Shown: positions 1 through 10,014, numbered from the stretch's first letter. The stretch: 64,000 bases of DNA from Nocardia abscessus NBRC 100374 (GCF_000308455.1 NZ_BAFP01000025.1:1-64000); one strand, 5' to 3'. Made by a program: numbers and translations. The notes: a model not told the origin generated them from the sequence alone.

Positions 1-2359
1 CCTGTCCACGGCAGTGTTCCGGGCACCGAGCTCACCGGTGGAACAGGCGGTAGCCGACGTCTACGCCGGCCTGCTCGGCGCCACCGACATCGGCCTCGAC
101 GACGACTTCTTCGCCCTCGGCGGCAACTCGCTGCTGGCCACCCGGGTGGTCGCGCGGATCAACGAAGCACTCGATGCCGATCTGGCCGTGCGGGAATTGT
201 TCGCCGCCCCGACCGTGGCCGCGCTGGCCGCCCGCGTGGTGCCCGGCGCCGGCGGCGGGCGCCGCCCACTACTGGAACGCGCCGAACGCGGCGAACCGAT
301 CCCGCTGTCGCTGGCCCAGCAACGCATGTGGGTGCTCAACCAATTCGACCCCGCCTCCCCCGCCTACAACATCCCCATGGCGATCCGGTTGAGCGGCGCA
401 CTGGATGTCTCCGCGCTGCGGTATGCGCTGGCCGACGTCCTCGAACGCCACGAATCGCTGCGCACCCGCTACCCCGCCGGCGGACCCGGCGGGCTCCCGT
501 TCCAAGAAATCCTCACCGTCGCCCAAGCCATGCCCGCCGGGCTGGAAGTCACCATCACCGACGACCCGATCACCCGGATCACCGAACTGATGTCCACCGG
601 CTTCGACGTCACCGAACACGTCCCGGTGCGGGCGCTGCTGCTGGAAACCAGCCCCGAAGAACACCTCCTGGCGGTGGTCGCCCACCACATCGCCGCCGAC
701 GGCGCCTCCATGGCACCCCTGGCCCGCGACCTGGTCACCGCCTACCTCGCCCGCATCGGCGGCAACTCCCCCCGCTGGGCGCCCCTGGAAGTGCAATACG
801 CCGACTACGCCATCTGGCAACGCCAAGTGATCGGCACCGACGACGACCCCACCTCCGTCGCCGCCCGCCAACTCACCTACTGGCGCAGCCAACTCGACGG
901 ACTGTCCGGCGAACTGGAACTGCCCCTCGACCGCCCCCGCCCCGCCGTGGCCAGCATGCGCGGCGCCAACACCGGCTTCGCGGTCTCCCCCGACATCCAC
1001 CACGCCCTCACCACCCTGGCCCGCGAACACAACTGCACCCTGTTCATGGTCGTCCACGCCGCCCTGGCCGTCCTGCTGGCACGACTGTCCGGCGAGGCGG
1101 ACGTCGCGATCGGCACCCCCATCGCCGGACGCGGCGAACGCGCCCTCGACGACCTGGTCGGCATGTTCGTCAACACCCTCACCCTGCGCACCCGCGTCGA
1201 CGCCGCGATGCCGTTCACCGCCCTGGTCGACCGCGCCCGCGAAACCGACCTGGCCGCCTTCGCCAACGCCGACATCCCCTTCGAACGCGTCGTGGAAGTC
1301 CTCACCCCCGCCCGCGCCACCACCCACAACCCCCTGTTCGGGGTCGTCCTGTCATTCCAGAACAACGAACAACCCACCCTGCAACTGCCCGGCCTCACCA
1401 TCACCACCCTCGACACCGGCACCGTCGCCGCCAAATTCGACCTCCAAGTCAACATCCACCCCCACCACCACCCCGACGGCACCCCCGGCGAACTCGACAC
1501 CATCATTACCTACGCCACCGACCTGTTCGACGAACCCACCATCCACACCCTCGGCCACCGCCTCCAACGCATCCTCACCACCATCGCCACCAACCCCCAC
1601 ACCCTCATCGGCGACATCGACATCCTCGACCAAGCCGAGCGGGAGCTCGTCACCACCACAGCGAAACCCGCCGCCCCGACGCCATCGAGCACAACCGCGG
1701 CAACCGCACTGACTCAGGCACTGGTGGCCGCGGTCGAGGACGATCCCGATGCCCCCGCCATCGTGTCCGGCGGCGAGGAGCTGACCTACCACGACCTCGA
1801 GACTCGCTCGTCGCGGTTGGCGCGGGTGCTCATCGCGCGCGGCTGCGGACCCGGCGCGGGCGTGGCGGTGCGGCTGGACCGTGGGACCGAAGCGGTCGTC
1901 GCCACCTGGGCCGTACTCAAGGCAGGCGCCGCGGTGGTGCCGGTCGACGCACTCGACGCGGCACTGCCGGACGAGCTGGAGATCAAGGTCGGTCTCACGG
2001 TGGGCAGCACCCGGTCCAGTGACGCACCCGACTGGCTCGCCCTCGACGACCCCGCCGTGGTCGCCGAGATCGCCGCCGAATCACCCCGCCCGGTCACCTA
2101 CGCCCACCGCACCGGTGCGTTGCGCGGCGGCGACCCGGCGTTCGTCGGCGCGCGGACTCTCAGCTACGACGATCTCGCCACCGCAGCCGAGGAACTGCGC
2201 ACCCGCGCCGAACTCACCTACGAGTCCAGCATCCTGCACCAGGGTGACCCGAAATCCTCTGCCACCCTGATCGAACTGGTCGCCTGCGGGACCGTCGGCG
2301 CGGCGATCGTCCTGGACGGCGACGGTGAAGTGCTGGAAGACGAATGCGTGACCGGTTGA
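1..2359 (+). CDS. Non-ribosomal peptide synthetase, C-terminal part (PCP, condensation, decayed adenylation)
   Basis: The reading frame is open from base 2, so this is the 3' end of a longer gene that begins left of the window. In order it encodes a peptidyl-carrier domain with the phosphopantetheine site LGGNSL (Ser near base 128), a condensation domain (about 290-1640) with the active-site motif HHIAADG at about 681-701, and the start of an adenylation domain (about 1710 onward). The adenylation part keeps recognisable A1/A2-like sequence (LTYHDLE, VLKAGAAVVPVDA). The glycine-rich ATP loop (TSGSTG type) is missing, and the protein stops soon after, with no second carrier and no thioesterase. 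The last module therefore cannot activate an amino acid as read here. Release of the product must rely on another protein or on the condensation domain. The family call is certain; the product is unknown. Confidence 0.93.
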   Translation, partial: LSTAVFRAPSSPVEQAVADVYAGLLGATDIGLDDDFFALGGNSLLATRVVARINEALDADLAVRELFAAPTVAALAARVVPGAGGGRRPLLERAERGEPIPLSLAQQRMWVLNQFDPASPAYNIPMAIRLSGALDVSALRYALADVLERHESLRTRYPAGGPGGLPFQEILTVAQAMPAGLEVTITDDPITRITELMSTGFDVTEHVPVRALLLETSPEEHLLAVVAHHIAADGASMAPLARDLVTAYLARIGGNSPRWAPLEVQYADYAIWQRQVIGTDDDPTSVAARQLTYWRSQLDGLSGELELPLDRPRPAVASMRGANTGFAVSPDIHHALTTLAREHNCTLFMVVHAALAVLLARLSGEADVAIGTPIAGRGERALDDLVGMFVNTLTLRTRVDAAMPFTALVDRARETDLAAFANADIPFERVVEVLTPARATTHNPLFGVVLSFQNNEQPTLQLPGLTITTLDTGTVAAKFDLQVNIHPHHHPDGTPGELDTIITYATDLFDEPTIHTLGHRLQRILTTIATNPHTLIGDIDILDQAERELVTTTAKPAAPTPSSTTAATALTQALVAAVEDDPDAPAIVSGGEELTYHDLETRSSRLARVLIARGCGPGAGVAVRLDRGTEAVVATWAVLKAGAAVVPVDALDAALPDELEIKVGLTVGSTRSSDAPDWLALDDPAVVAEIAAESPRPVTYAHRTGALRGGDPAFVGARTLSYDDLATAAEELRTRAELTYESSILHQGDPKSSATLIELVACGTVGAAIVLDGDGEVLEDECVTG

Positions 2360-2413
2360 TCGCGCACCGGCATGGAGATCGCGCATCGGATGGGGCGGGT
2401 GGGTCGATGTCGT

Positions 2414-3439
2414 TCAGGCAGTGGCACTGTCGGGGTCGGCGAGCAAGTCGAGGGCGATGTCGACGATGAGGTCCTCTTGCCCGCCGACCAGTCCCCGGCG
2501 TCCCACCTCGAGCAGGATCGTCCGCACATCGATGCCGTAGCGCCGCGACGCCGCTTCGGCGTGCCGCAGGAAGGACGAGTAGACCCCGGCATATCCGAGC
2601 GTGAGAGTTTCCCGGTCGACGCGCACCGGGCGATCCTGCAGCGGCCGCACCAGATCGTCGGCGGCGTCTTGCAAGGCGAACAGATCACAGTTGTGCTTCC
2701 AGCCGTGCAGGTCGGCGACGGCCACGAACGGTTCGATCGGGCAGTTACCCGCTCCGGCGCCGTGCCCGGCGAGCGAGGCGTCGACGCGGGTGACGCCTTC
2801 TTCGACCGCGACAACGGAATTGGCCACCGCCAGGGAGAGATTCTCGTGCGCGTGGATGCCGATCTCGGTGCTCGGATCGAGCACCTGGCGGTAGGCGCGG
2901 ACACGGTCACGGACACCGTCCATGGTCAACCGGCCGCCGGAATCGGTGACGTAGACGCACTGCGCCCCATACGATTCCATCAGCCCGGCTTGTTCTGCCA
3001 GGCGAGCCGGTTCGGCCATGTGCGACATCATCAGGAATCCGGAGACGTCCATGCCGAGTTCCCGTGCGGTGGCGATGTGCTGGGCGGACACATCGGCTTC
3101 GGTGCAGTGGGTGGCCACCCGCACCGACCGCACGCCCAGCCGGTAGGCCTGCTCCAGTTCTCTGATGGTGCCGATGCCGGGCAACAACAGCGTGGTCAGC
3201 CGAGCGTGCGTGAGGTTGGCGGCCGCGGCTTCGATCCATTCCCAGTCGGTGTTACTGCCCGGGCCGTAGTTCAAGCTACCTCCGGCGAGGCCGTCCCCGT
3301 GGGCGACTTCGATACCGTCGACCCCCGCGGCGTCGAGCGCCGCCACGATCCGGCCGACGTCCTCGGGAGTGATGCGGTGACGCACCGCGTGCATGCCGTC
3401 GCGGAGCGTGACGTCTTGGATGAACAGTTGTCCGGTCAT
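2414..3439 (-). CDS. hsaF: 4-hydroxy-2-oxovalerate aldolase (HsaF/DmpG type)
   Basis: Cleaves 4-hydroxy-2-oxoacids to pyruvate and an aldehyde, the last carbon-carbon cleavage of meta-cleavage pathways. The 341-residue protein opens with the HMG-CoA-lyase-like TIM-barrel motif [11 protein letters not shown] and carries the metal-binding [15 protein letters not shown] segment and the [13 protein letters not shown] segment, all normal for DmpG-type aldolases. The start ATG overlaps the stop of the upstream aldehyde dehydrogenase gene by four bases, so the two are translationally coupled; the enzymes normally form a complex that channels the aldehyde. It is last in the three-gene minus-strand operon. 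The gene name follows the steroid version because of the steroid genes at the other end of the window; a role in another aromatic pathway (BphI/MhpE) is equally compatible. Confidence 0.93.
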   Translation of the reverse strand: MTGQLFIQDVTLRDGMHAVRHRITPEDVGRIVAALDAAGVDGIEVAHGDGLAGGSLNYGPGSNTDWEWIEAAAANLTHARLTTLLLPGIGTIRELEQAYRLGVRSVRVATHCTEADVSAQHIATARELGMDVSGFLMMSHMAEPARLAEQAGLMESYGAQCVYVTDSGGRLTMDGVRDRVRAYRQVLDPSTEIGIHAHENLSLAVANSVVAVEEGVTRVDASLAGHGAGAGNCPIEPFVAVADLHGWKHNCDLFALQDAADDLVRPLQDRPVRVDRETLTLGYAGVYSSFLRHAEAASRRYGIDVRTILLEVGRRGLVGGQEDLIVDIALDLLADPDSATA

Positions 3440-4419
3440 CGGAGAGCTTCCTGTCCTGCCGGTGCGGCGGCGATCGTGTCGGCGATGGATTCGGCGTAGC
3501 GCACCGCGGCCGAGGTCATGATGTCGAGGTTGCCCGCGTATGCGGGCAGGTAGTGCGCGGCGCCTTCGACTTCGAGGAATACCGTCACCTGATGGGTCGG
3601 CGCGGCCACCGCGCCCGCGCCGAGCAGGGTGTGCACGGGTTGGTCCTGCGGCACGGCGGTGATCTGGACCTGTTGCTTGAGCCGGTAGCCGGGCACGTAG
3701 GCGGCCACGTGCGTGACCATTCGCTCGACGGATTCCCGAATCGCGTCGTGGGTGGCCGAATCCGGGGCTGTGACCAGGCACAGCACCGTATCGCGCATGA
3801 TCAGCGGCGGGTCCGCCGGATTGAGGATGATGACGGCCTTGCCGCGGCGGGCGCCGCCGACCGTTTCGATCGCGTGCGCGGTGGTCTCGGTGAACTCGTC
3901 GATATTGGCGCGGGTACCGGGGCCCGCGGATTTCGACGCTATGGACGCGACGATCTCGGCGTAGGGCACAGGGGCGACGCGGGAGATGGCGGCGACGATC
4001 GGGATGGTCGCTTGCCCGCCGCAGGTGACCATGTTGACGTTGCGGGCATGCCGGTGTTCGTCGAGGTTCACCGCCGGTACCACGAACGGGCCGAGAGCGG
4101 CCGGGGTCAGATCGATCAGGCGCTTACCGAGCGGTTCGAGCAGCGCGGCGTGGGCGGCGTGGGCCTTGGCGGAAGTCGCGTCGAAGACCACGTCGATCTG
4201 GTCGAAGTTCGGCAGCTCCAGCAACCCTCGGACGCCGTCGGCCGTGGTCGGGACGCCGAGCCTGCGGGCGCGGGCGAGGCCGTCGGATTCGGGGTCGATG
4301 CCGACCATCACGCCCATCTCCAGCACCTCGGAGTGCCGGATCACCTTGATCATCAGATCGGTGCCGATGTTTCCTGATCCGATGACCGCGACTTTGAGCG
4401 TGGCGGGGCTGGGATTCAT
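3436..4419 (-). CDS. hsaG: Acetaldehyde dehydrogenase, acylating (HsaG/BphJ type)
   Basis: NAD- and CoA-dependent oxidation of acetaldehyde or propionaldehyde to the acyl-CoA, coupled to the aldolase encoded next. The 327-residue protein starts with a Rossmann motif ([13 protein letters not shown]) and contains the catalytic cysteine in the [10 protein letters not shown] segment and the NIDEFTE segment typical of BphJ/MhpF proteins. I chose the ATG at 4419 because it places the Rossmann fold at the N-terminus; the open frame extends further upstream into the hydratase gene. Spacing to the hydratase stop is five bases and to the aldolase minus four, so the three form one operon. Steroid (HsaG) and phenylpropionate (MhpF) versions cannot be told apart by reading alone. 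Confidence 0.93.
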   Translation of the reverse strand: MNPSPATLKVAVIGSGNIGTDLMIKVIRHSEVLEMGVMVGIDPESDGLARARRLGVPTTADGVRGLLELPNFDQIDVVFDATSAKAHAAHAALLEPLGKRLIDLTPAALGPFVVPAVNLDEHRHARNVNMVTCGGQATIPIVAAISRVAPVPYAEIVASIASKSAGPGTRANIDEFTETTAHAIETVGGARRGKAVIILNPADPPLIMRDTVLCLVTAPDSATHDAIRESVERMVTHVAAYVPGYRLKQQVQITAVPQDQPVHTLLGAGAVAAPTHQVTVFLEVEGAAHYLPAYAGNLDIMTSAAVRYAESIADTIAAAPAGQEALR

Positions 4420-4424
4420 GGGTC

Positions 4425-5246
4425 TCACTCCTGGATGAAGGTCGCGGTCACCGAGCCGAGGCCGGTGATGTCCGCGGTGACGGTTCCCGGGGCCTCGATC
4501 GGGGCCATCGGTCCGAGCGCTCCGGAGAGCACGATCTGGCCTGCCCGCAGCGGCCGGCCGAACTCCCGCGTTGTCCGTGCCAGCCAGGCCAGCGCATGCA
4601 GCGGGTCGCCGAGACACGCGGCGCCGGTTCCGGTCGACACCCCGACGCCGTCGATCGCCATCTGCATCCGCACCGAAACGGGGGCGAAGGAATCGAGGGT
4701 GCGGCGCTCGGTCCCGAGGACGAACAGGCCGCTGGAAGCGTTGTCGGCGACGGTGTCACCGAACGTGATATCCCAGCCTGCGATGCGGCTGTCGACGATC
4801 TCGAGCGCGGCCACGGCATAGTCGACCGCGCCGCGAATCTGCTGCGCGTCGAGCGGGCCATCGGCCAGGTCCTGGGCCAGCACGAACGCGATCTCGGCTT
4901 CCACCTTCGGTTGCAGCAGCCTGCTCAGCGGCACGGGCGTGCCCTGCCGGTAGTGCATGTCGTCGAACAACACTCCGAAATCCGGTTGGTCGACGCCGAG
5001 CTGCCGCTGCACCGCAGGGGAGGTCAAGCCGATCTTGCGTCCGACGACCTCGGCGCCCGCCGCGATGCGCTCGACGGTCAGCCGCTCCTGCACCGCGTAC
5101 GCGGCGGCCACGTCGTCGGCGCCGATCAGATCGCGTACCGGGGCGCACGGCGTGCCGGAGCGGGCGGCGGCGCTGAGCAGGTCGGCGGCAAGCGCGGTGG
5201 CGTCTGCTGCCGCGGCGCGTCGGTCGAGGCCGGAAGGTGTTGGCAT
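4425..5246 (-). CDS. hsaE: 2-hydroxypenta-2,4-dienoate hydratase (HsaE/MhpD type)
   Basis: Adds water to 2-hydroxydienoates released by a meta-cleavage hydrolase, giving the 4-hydroxy-2-oxoacid substrate of the aldolase. The 273-residue product belongs to the fumarylacetoacetate hydrolase fold family: it shows [18 protein letters not shown], the metal-ligand segment KVEAEIAF, and the [12 protein letters not shown] and GAL(G)PM segments typical of MhpD. The ATG at 5246 fits the usual length; the open frame continues upstream through the promoter region and is not expected to be used. It is first in the operon, facing an IclR regulator across 141 bases that contain an inverted repeat at 5326-5344. 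Confidence 0.92.
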   Translation of the reverse strand: MPTPSGLDRRAAAADATALAADLLSAAARSGTPCAPVRDLIGADDVAAAYAVQERLTVERIAAGAEVVGRKIGLTSPAVQRQLGVDQPDFGVLFDDMHYRQGTPVPLSRLLQPKVEAEIAFVLAQDLADGPLDAQQIRGAVDYAVAALEIVDSRIAGWDITFGDTVADNASSGLFVLGTERRTLDSFAPVSVRMQMAIDGVGVSTGTGAACLGDPLHALAWLARTTREFGRPLRAGQIVLSGALGPMAPIEAPGTVTADITGLGSVTATFIQE

Positions 5247-5325
5247 ATGCAGTCCCGAGATTCGTGAGGAGGGGCGAGGCAGTGGTCTCACTGTCGCCGC
5301 GGGTGGGAGGGGCCCGCCAGCATTA

Positions 5326-5344
5326 CGTTCCACTGAGTCGAACG
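5326..5344. promoter_or_regulatory. Candidate IclR operator
   Basis: Inverted repeat CGTTC-N9-GAACG in the divergent promoter region between the hydratase operon and the IclR gene. Arms are perfect over five bases. Its location fits an IclR-type operator controlling both directions; assignment to this regulator is inference. Confidence 0.4.
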
Positions 5345-5387
5345 CTGCCGGTAGAGTTGGTGCGGACCGAAAGGGTGGAGGCCGACG

Positions 5388-6176
5388 ATGTCAGCTGCGT
5401 CCACAGGTCGTCCGGTAGACGGTTCGACCGTGCTGGGAAAGATCATGGCGGTGCTCGAGGCGTTCGCGATCGATGACAGCGCGTTGAGTCTGGCCGAGCT
5501 CGGGCGGCGGACCCGCATCCCGAAGGGCACCTTGCACCGGGTCCTCGCCGACATGGTGGCGGTGCGACTGCTGGACCGGACCGAGGCCGGGTATCGGCTC
5601 GGGGGACACCTGTTCGAACTGGGAATGCGCGCGTCGGTCGAGCGGAGTTTGCTCGAGGTGGCCATCCCGTTCCTGGAGGAGCTGAACGCGCGTATCCACG
5701 AGACCGTGCATCTGGGCGTTCTCGACGGCACGGATGTCGTGTACCTGACGAAGATCGGCGGACGCAGGCAGGCCAGCGCCCCGTCCCGGATCGGGGGCCG
5801 GATGCCGGTGCACTGCACGGCAATCGGCAAGGTGCTGCTGGCCAACGCCGATGCCGCGCTCCGTGACCAGGTACTGGCCGGACCGCTCCGTCGCTACACC
5901 CCGCGCACGATGATCCTACCGGGCACGCTGCGCAACCAGCTCGATCGGATCGCGGCCGAAGGCGTGGCGTTCGAATTCGAGGAATCGACTCGCGGTCTGG
6001 TGTGCGTGGCCGCCCCCGTCCGCGACGCGGACCGGGTAGTGGCCGCGATCAGCGTGGCAGGCCCGTCCCACCGGTTCCACCCCGACGCCCACGCGGCGTC
6101 GGTCCGCGCGGCCGCCGACGGGATCGGACTCACCCTCACCCGGCGGGCCCGGCTGCTCACCACACCCACCGCCTGA
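5388..6176 (+). CDS. IclR-family transcriptional regulator
   Basis: 262 residues. The N-terminal winged helix-turn-helix (about residues 15-75, LSLAELGRRTRIPKGTLHRVL) is followed by the IclR effector-binding domain (VVYLTKIGG, GGRMPVHCTAIGKVLLA, EFEESTRGLVCVAAPV). The start ATG has a GGTGGAGG Shine-Dalgarno. The gene is divergent from the hsaE-hsaG-hsaF operon and probably controls it in response to a pathway intermediate, as related IclR proteins do in aromatic-acid and steroid pathways. It is a paralogue of the IclR at 54970-55812 in the steroid cluster; both share the GGRMP-HCTA-GK core. Confidence 0.93.
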   Translation: MSAASTGRPVDGSTVLGKIMAVLEAFAIDDSALSLAELGRRTRIPKGTLHRVLADMVAVRLLDRTEAGYRLGGHLFELGMRASVERSLLEVAIPFLEELNARIHETVHLGVLDGTDVVYLTKIGGRRQASAPSRIGGRMPVHCTAIGKVLLANADAALRDQVLAGPLRRYTPRTMILPGTLRNQLDRIAAEGVAFEFEESTRGLVCVAAPVRDADRVVAAISVAGPSHRFHPDAHAASVRAAADGIGLTLTRRARLLTTPTA

Positions 6177-6618
6177 AACCGTCGGGTATCCGTCGCGGAA
6201 TCTTTGCCCGCATCGCGCGACGCTCGCAAGAAAGCCCCCACAGGCAGGGACAAGCACGACAGCACTCTAGTTCGCTAGGGGTTCCCAGAAGGTATATCCT
6301 TCTGTTACATTACCGATGCGGAGCCTATATAAACGGGTTTGCTCCTGGTCCGAACGACAACGCTGTCACCGGACATCCGCCCCGACAATGACGTCGGAGG
6401 TCGACAACGACGTCGGCCATGCAATGGACGCACACCCGCCGGATACCGTTTCAGCCCGTCCTCCGTGGCATCGCTCGCGAACAGTTCGGTCGACACCGGG
6501 TCATCGGAAAGCCGCACCGATGTCCCGGTCGTGTCGGGCTGCGCGGCACGGAAAGGGCTGGAACAATCCTGGGCGACCGCCGACCCGATCGGATATTGAG
6601 CCAGAGGAACCCATCGAC
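6177..6618. other. Non-coding stretch with AT-richer promoter-like segment
   Basis: No convincing coding frame. Around 6280-6345 the base composition drops sharply in GC, with an inverted repeat AGAAGG-TATAT-CCTTCT at 6287-6303 and a TATATAAA run near 6327. This looks like a regulated promoter, possibly for the small gene at 6619, though the distance is about 280 bases. Confidence 0.4.
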
Positions 6619-6885
6619 ATGCCGATCAACTTCTTGAGCGGGCTCGATTTGATCGCCGCGCTCGACGTGCGCAATGTCGAAGCCCATCTCGCCGATGCCG
6701 TCGAGGGCTGCACTGCGTGCGCCACCACCTCCCGGCCGGGAGCCGGGTGCCCGGCAGGCATCGCCGCCCGGATCCGCACCGACGCCGCGGTGGGCACGGC
6801 ACCGTCTTCGCTGACGGCGATCGAGATCATCGACAAACTCCTCGCGCTGCGCCGGTCACCGGAACCCGAAGGTTCCGGCGCGTAA
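6619..6885 (+). CDS. Small hypothetical protein with Cys-rich centre
   Basis: 88-residue frame starting at ATG 6619, preceded by an AGAGGAA Shine-Dalgarno ending about ten bases upstream. The sequence MPINFLSGLDLIAALDVRN looks amphipathic. The centre holds three cysteines (GCTACATT, then GAGCPAGIA) and the C-terminal third is helical (AIEIIDKLLALRR). I recognise no family. Coding potential is supported by a proper start signal and normal GC-rich third positions; its position in an otherwise empty 1.4 kb gap is the reason for caution. Confidence 0.45.
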   Translation: MPINFLSGLDLIAALDVRNVEAHLADAVEGCTACATTSRPGAGCPAGIAARIRTDAAVGTAPSSLTAIEIIDKLLALRRSPEPEGSGA

Positions 6886-7554
6886 CGCGCGTACACAGCC
6901 CGTCTCGCCGGGACTGAACACCATAACGCCGCAGCCCCAACAGCTCATCGAGGCACTGCGCAGGCCCGATGCTCGGCGCGCACCGAAGCGCACATCGCCG
7001 AGAGCACCGACTACGTGATCGAGATGCTCGAGAAGCGTGACCTGTGGCCCAGGAGGGGTGGCAGCGTGAATCCCGCGACCGGTCGGACCGCACGCCTCGG
7101 TGTGTCGTACTCCACGCCTGTGCAGCGCACCGCAACTGGGAGGGCTGGGGTCAACCGGATGTCGCGGCCTGGTTTCAGGGGAATCGGTGACCCATCACAT
7201 CCGCCCACCATGCGCTCGTAGAGCTGGACTCCGGCCAGATGATCCGGTCCGGGTCTTCGTCGTCGGTGATGGGCACGTTCGCTTCCTCGATCACAATGCA
7301 TTCCTCTGCGCCGTACATCCTCGAGAAGAGGCACCTCGTTCTCGTGCGGCGCGATCTATGTCGCGCCGTCGTTCGAGCGGCAGGGGCGCCCCGATGGGTA
7401 CCGGCACGACCGCGCTGTCGAGCCGATACGTGCGGCGTATACCACGCACGACCGCAAACAAACCGTTCTTTCGGTACTCACTTCGCGGATCTACCGGGCG
7501 CTTCTCGGTCGCGCACCTCCGTGTGCGTCCGGACGCGCGGCCGCTCGGCTGTGT
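6886..7554. other. Gap without a confident gene
   Basis: Several short frames overlap here on both strands but none has a credible start and recognisable product. A plus-strand stretch at about 6988-7060 reads EAHIAESTDYVIEMLEKRD, like a helical C-terminal tail of a lost protein. The only minus-strand frame worth noting is listed at 7175-7318. The segment may be decayed DNA. Confidence 0.4.
7175..7318 (-). CDS. Possible very small acidic protein
   Basis: A 47-residue frame from ATG 7318, too short for most gene finders. It is acidic (IEEANVPITDDEDPDRIIW) and ends in a Trp-containing segment (SAWWADVMG). There is a GAGG just upstream of the ATG but it is too close to be a good ribosome site. 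No family recognised. It may equally be a fragment or chance frame. Confidence 0.2.
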   Translation of the reverse strand: MYGAEECIVIEEANVPITDDEDPDRIIWPESSSTSAWWADVMGHRFP

Positions 7555-8589
7555 CTACGCCTGCTCCGGCGACTCGACGGAGACCGGCTCGTCGCGGACC
7601 CACGCATCGGTCTGGGTGAGCCAGAACAGGTAGGCCAGAGCGGGTAGCACGGTGACCGCGGCGACGGCGACGACGGCGAGCAGTCCGAGCAGGGTCGCTC
7701 GTGCGCCCGCGGCATCGGCGATGAGCATCTGGTCGACGAGGATCCACGGCGTCTGCGCCACCGCCCACCCGATGACGATCGCGGCGACCGCGGCCGCCGC
7801 GGGGACCCGCGCCCACCCGTAGCGGCGACGGTAGACCAGGACCAGGGTGAGCACGCCCGCGGCGGCCGAGAGCGCGATCAGGGGCAGAGCGCGCCCGAGA
7901 AGTCCGGCACCGAGGGTCGGTGCGTCGTGCCGGATCGGCGCGATCGCCGCGATCGCGACCGCACCGGTCACGCCGCCGACGACCAGCGTGCGGGAACGCA
8001 GGTAGTCGGCGAGTGCGTGGTCACCCGAACGCGCGGCGTCGGCGGTGAGGAAGACCCCGGCCAGGAAGGCGGACGTTCCCACGGCCAATGTGCCGCCCAG
8101 AAGGGAGGTCGGATTCAGCCACGACCGCACCACGTCGCCGTAACCCTCGGCGGGCACCCGGCCGGAGGCGATCGCGCCGACGGCGGTCCCGAAGAAGAAC
8201 GGCGTGATGAGCGACGCACCAGCGAACAACGCGCCGAACAGGCGCGCCTGGCCCAGTGTCGCGGAGTACTTGCGGAACGCGAAGTTCGCCCCGCGCAACA
8301 CGATTCCGAGCAGAGCCAGACTCATCGGAATGAACAGGGTGGTCATGACGGCCGCGAACACCGTCGGGTAGGCCGTCCAGAGGAACACCAGGATGTAGAT
8401 CAGCCAGACGTGATTGGCTTCCCACACCGGGCCGATGCTGTGGTCGATGAGCACCCGCAGGCGGCTGCCGCGCCGGGGGCCGCCCGCGGTCAGATCCCAG
8501 AAGCCGGAGCCGAAGTCCGCGCCACCGAACAGCGCGTACAGCACCACCCCGGTGAACATCGCCGTCGCGACCACGTCCGAGAGATCCAT
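7555..8589 (-). CDS. cydB: Cytochrome bd ubiquinol/menaquinol oxidase subunit II
   Basis: 344 residues, highly hydrophobic with about nine membrane helices. The CydB N-terminal signature is clear (YALFGGADFGSGFWDL), followed by the HSIGPVWEANHVWLIY segment typical of the family. With CydA it forms the quinol-oxidising terminal oxidase of the cytoplasmic membrane, used at low oxygen. It follows cydA after three bases and is surely co-transcribed. The cydDC transporter genes that often follow are absent; downstream is a gap. Confidence 0.96.
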   Translation of the reverse strand: MDLSDVVATAMFTGVVLYALFGGADFGSGFWDLTAGGPRRGSRLRVLIDHSIGPVWEANHVWLIYILVFLWTAYPTVFAAVMTTLFIPMSLALLGIVLRGANFAFRKYSATLGQARLFGALFAGASLITPFFFGTAVGAIASGRVPAEGYGDVVRSWLNPTSLLGGTLAVGTSAFLAGVFLTADAARSGDHALADYLRSRTLVVGGVTGAVAIAAIAPIRHDAPTLGAGLLGRALPLIALSAAAGVLTLVLVYRRRYGWARVPAAAAVAAIVIGWAVAQTPWILVDQMLIADAAGARATLLGLLAVVAVAAVTVLPALAYLFWLTQTDAWVRDEPVSVESPEQA

Positions 8590-8592
8590 CGG

Positions 8593-10014
8593 TCACGGCT
8601 TTCCGACGCTGCGGGCGCGCTGCGCCTGGTCGACCGGCGATGCTCCGGGCCCATAGGGGGCGGTGATGGTCGCGGCTCCGGCGCGCCAGCGGCGGGCCAT
8701 GGAACGCAGGACGACGATCGCACCCACCGTCATCCCGACATACACCAGCAACACGCTGATATAGCTCCACCACAGGCCGCCGCTCGAGCTGGCGGCGTCG
8801 GTAGTGCGCAGCACCTGCCACACCGTCCACGGCTGGCGTCCCACCTCGGTGGCGATCCAGCCGCATTCGAGCGCGAGAACCGCCAAGGGCCCGGCGGCTA
8901 CCGCCGCCCACAGGAACCAGCGCGAGTCCAGTAGGTCGCGTCGCCGCCAGCGCAGCAACCAGAACACGAGCACCATGAGCGCGAGCAGGGTGCCGATGAC
9001 GACCATCGTCTGGAAGGCGAGGTGGGTGATGTTGACCGGTGGCCGATCCCCGAGGGGGACCGAGTCCAAACCGGGTACAGGGGCGGTCAGCGAGTTGCGG
9101 GCGATGATGGACCCCAGGCGGGGAATCTCGAGCGCTCCCCTGATCTCACCGTCGACCAGTACGCCGCCCAGCCGCAGCGGGGCAGGCCCTTCGGTGGTGG
9201 TGGCCAGTTCGAACGCGGCCAACTTCGCCGGTTGCGTATCGTGCACCCGCATTCCGAGAACGTGCCCGATGAGAGGTTGTGCGAGGGCGGCGACCGTAGC
9301 GAAGACGAAGGGGACCGTGAAACCCAGCCGATGGTGGTCATCGCGCCGTCCCCGCAGCAGACCGGCCGCGTAGACACCGGCCACCAGGAATCCGACGAGC
9401 ATGAACGCCCCGACCCACATGTGCGCGAACTGCAGGTAGACGCCGTCGTTGAACATCGCCCGCCACGGATCGACATCGGTCACCTCGCCGTCGACGAGCC
9501 GGAATCCGGTCGGATTGTTCATCCACGCGTTGACGCTGATCACACAGAACGTGCCGACCACCCCCGCGACGCCCATCGGGACGAGCATCGCGAGGTGTCG
9601 GCGCGGCGGCATGCGACCCCATCCGTAGAGGTAGATGCCCAGGAAGATCGCTTCGATGAAGAAGGAAAGCCCTTCGAAGGCGAACGGCAAGCCCAGCACG
9701 TCGCCGTAGCGGCCCATCAGCCCCGGCCACAGCAAGCCCATTTCGAAACTGAGCACCGTTCCGGAGACCGCGCCGATGGCGAACAGGATCGCCGATACCG
9801 TCGCCCACCGCTTGGCCAGCCCCAGCGCGACGGGGTCGTCGCGGACGATGCCACGACGATGCACGACGTAGATCATGGCGGGAAACGCCACCCCGAAACA
9901 GGCCAGCACGATGTGCCAACCCAGTGAGAATGCCATCTGCTGGCGCGCGGGCAGCAGACCGGGCGGCTCCGCTGCCGACGCTTGGTAGAGCGCGACGAGC
10001 GTGCTCGACACCAT
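8593..10014 (-). CDS. cydA: Cytochrome bd oxidase subunit I (short Q-loop, CioA-like)
   Basis: 473 residues from ATG 10014, the start that places the first helix (RQQMAFSLGWHIVLACFGV) near the N-terminus; the open frame runs about 70 codons further upstream but that part looks non-coding. His in LGWHI and in LQFAHMWVG are the expected haem ligands, and the quinol-loop motif QPAKLAAFE is present. The loop after it is short, as in cyanide-insensitive (CioA) forms. First gene of the cydAB operon; a 453-base upstream gap holds its promoter. Confidence 0.94.
   Translation of the reverse strand: MVSSTLVALYQASAAEPPGLLPARQQMAFSLGWHIVLACFGVAFPAMIYVVHRRGIVRDDPVALGLAKRWATVSAILFAIGAVSGTVLSFEMGLLWPGLMGRYGDVLGLPFAFEGLSFFIEAIFLGIYLYGWGRMPPRRHLAMLVPMGVAGVVGTFCVISVNAWMNNPTGFRLVDGEVTDVDPWRAMFNDGVYLQFAHMWVGAFMLVGFLVAGVYAAGLLRGRRDDHHRLGFTVPFVFATVAALAQPLIGHVLGMRVHDTQPAKLAAFELATTTEGPAPLRLGGVLVDGEIRGALEIPRLGSIIARNSLTAPVPGLDSVPLGDRPPVNITHLAFQTMVVIGTLLALMVLVFWLLRWRRRDLLDSRWFLWAAVAAGPLAVLALECGWIATEVGRQPWTVWQVLRTTDAASSSGGLWWSYISVLLVYVGMTVGAIVVLRSMARRWRAGAATITAPYGPGASPVDQAQRARSVGKP

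Noticed and set aside
269..2022. Long open frames on both strands overlapping the NRPS gene
   Set aside because: They are Arg/Pro- or Gly/Val-rich shadows caused by GC-rich third positions; the NRPS domains are unmistakable in the other frame.
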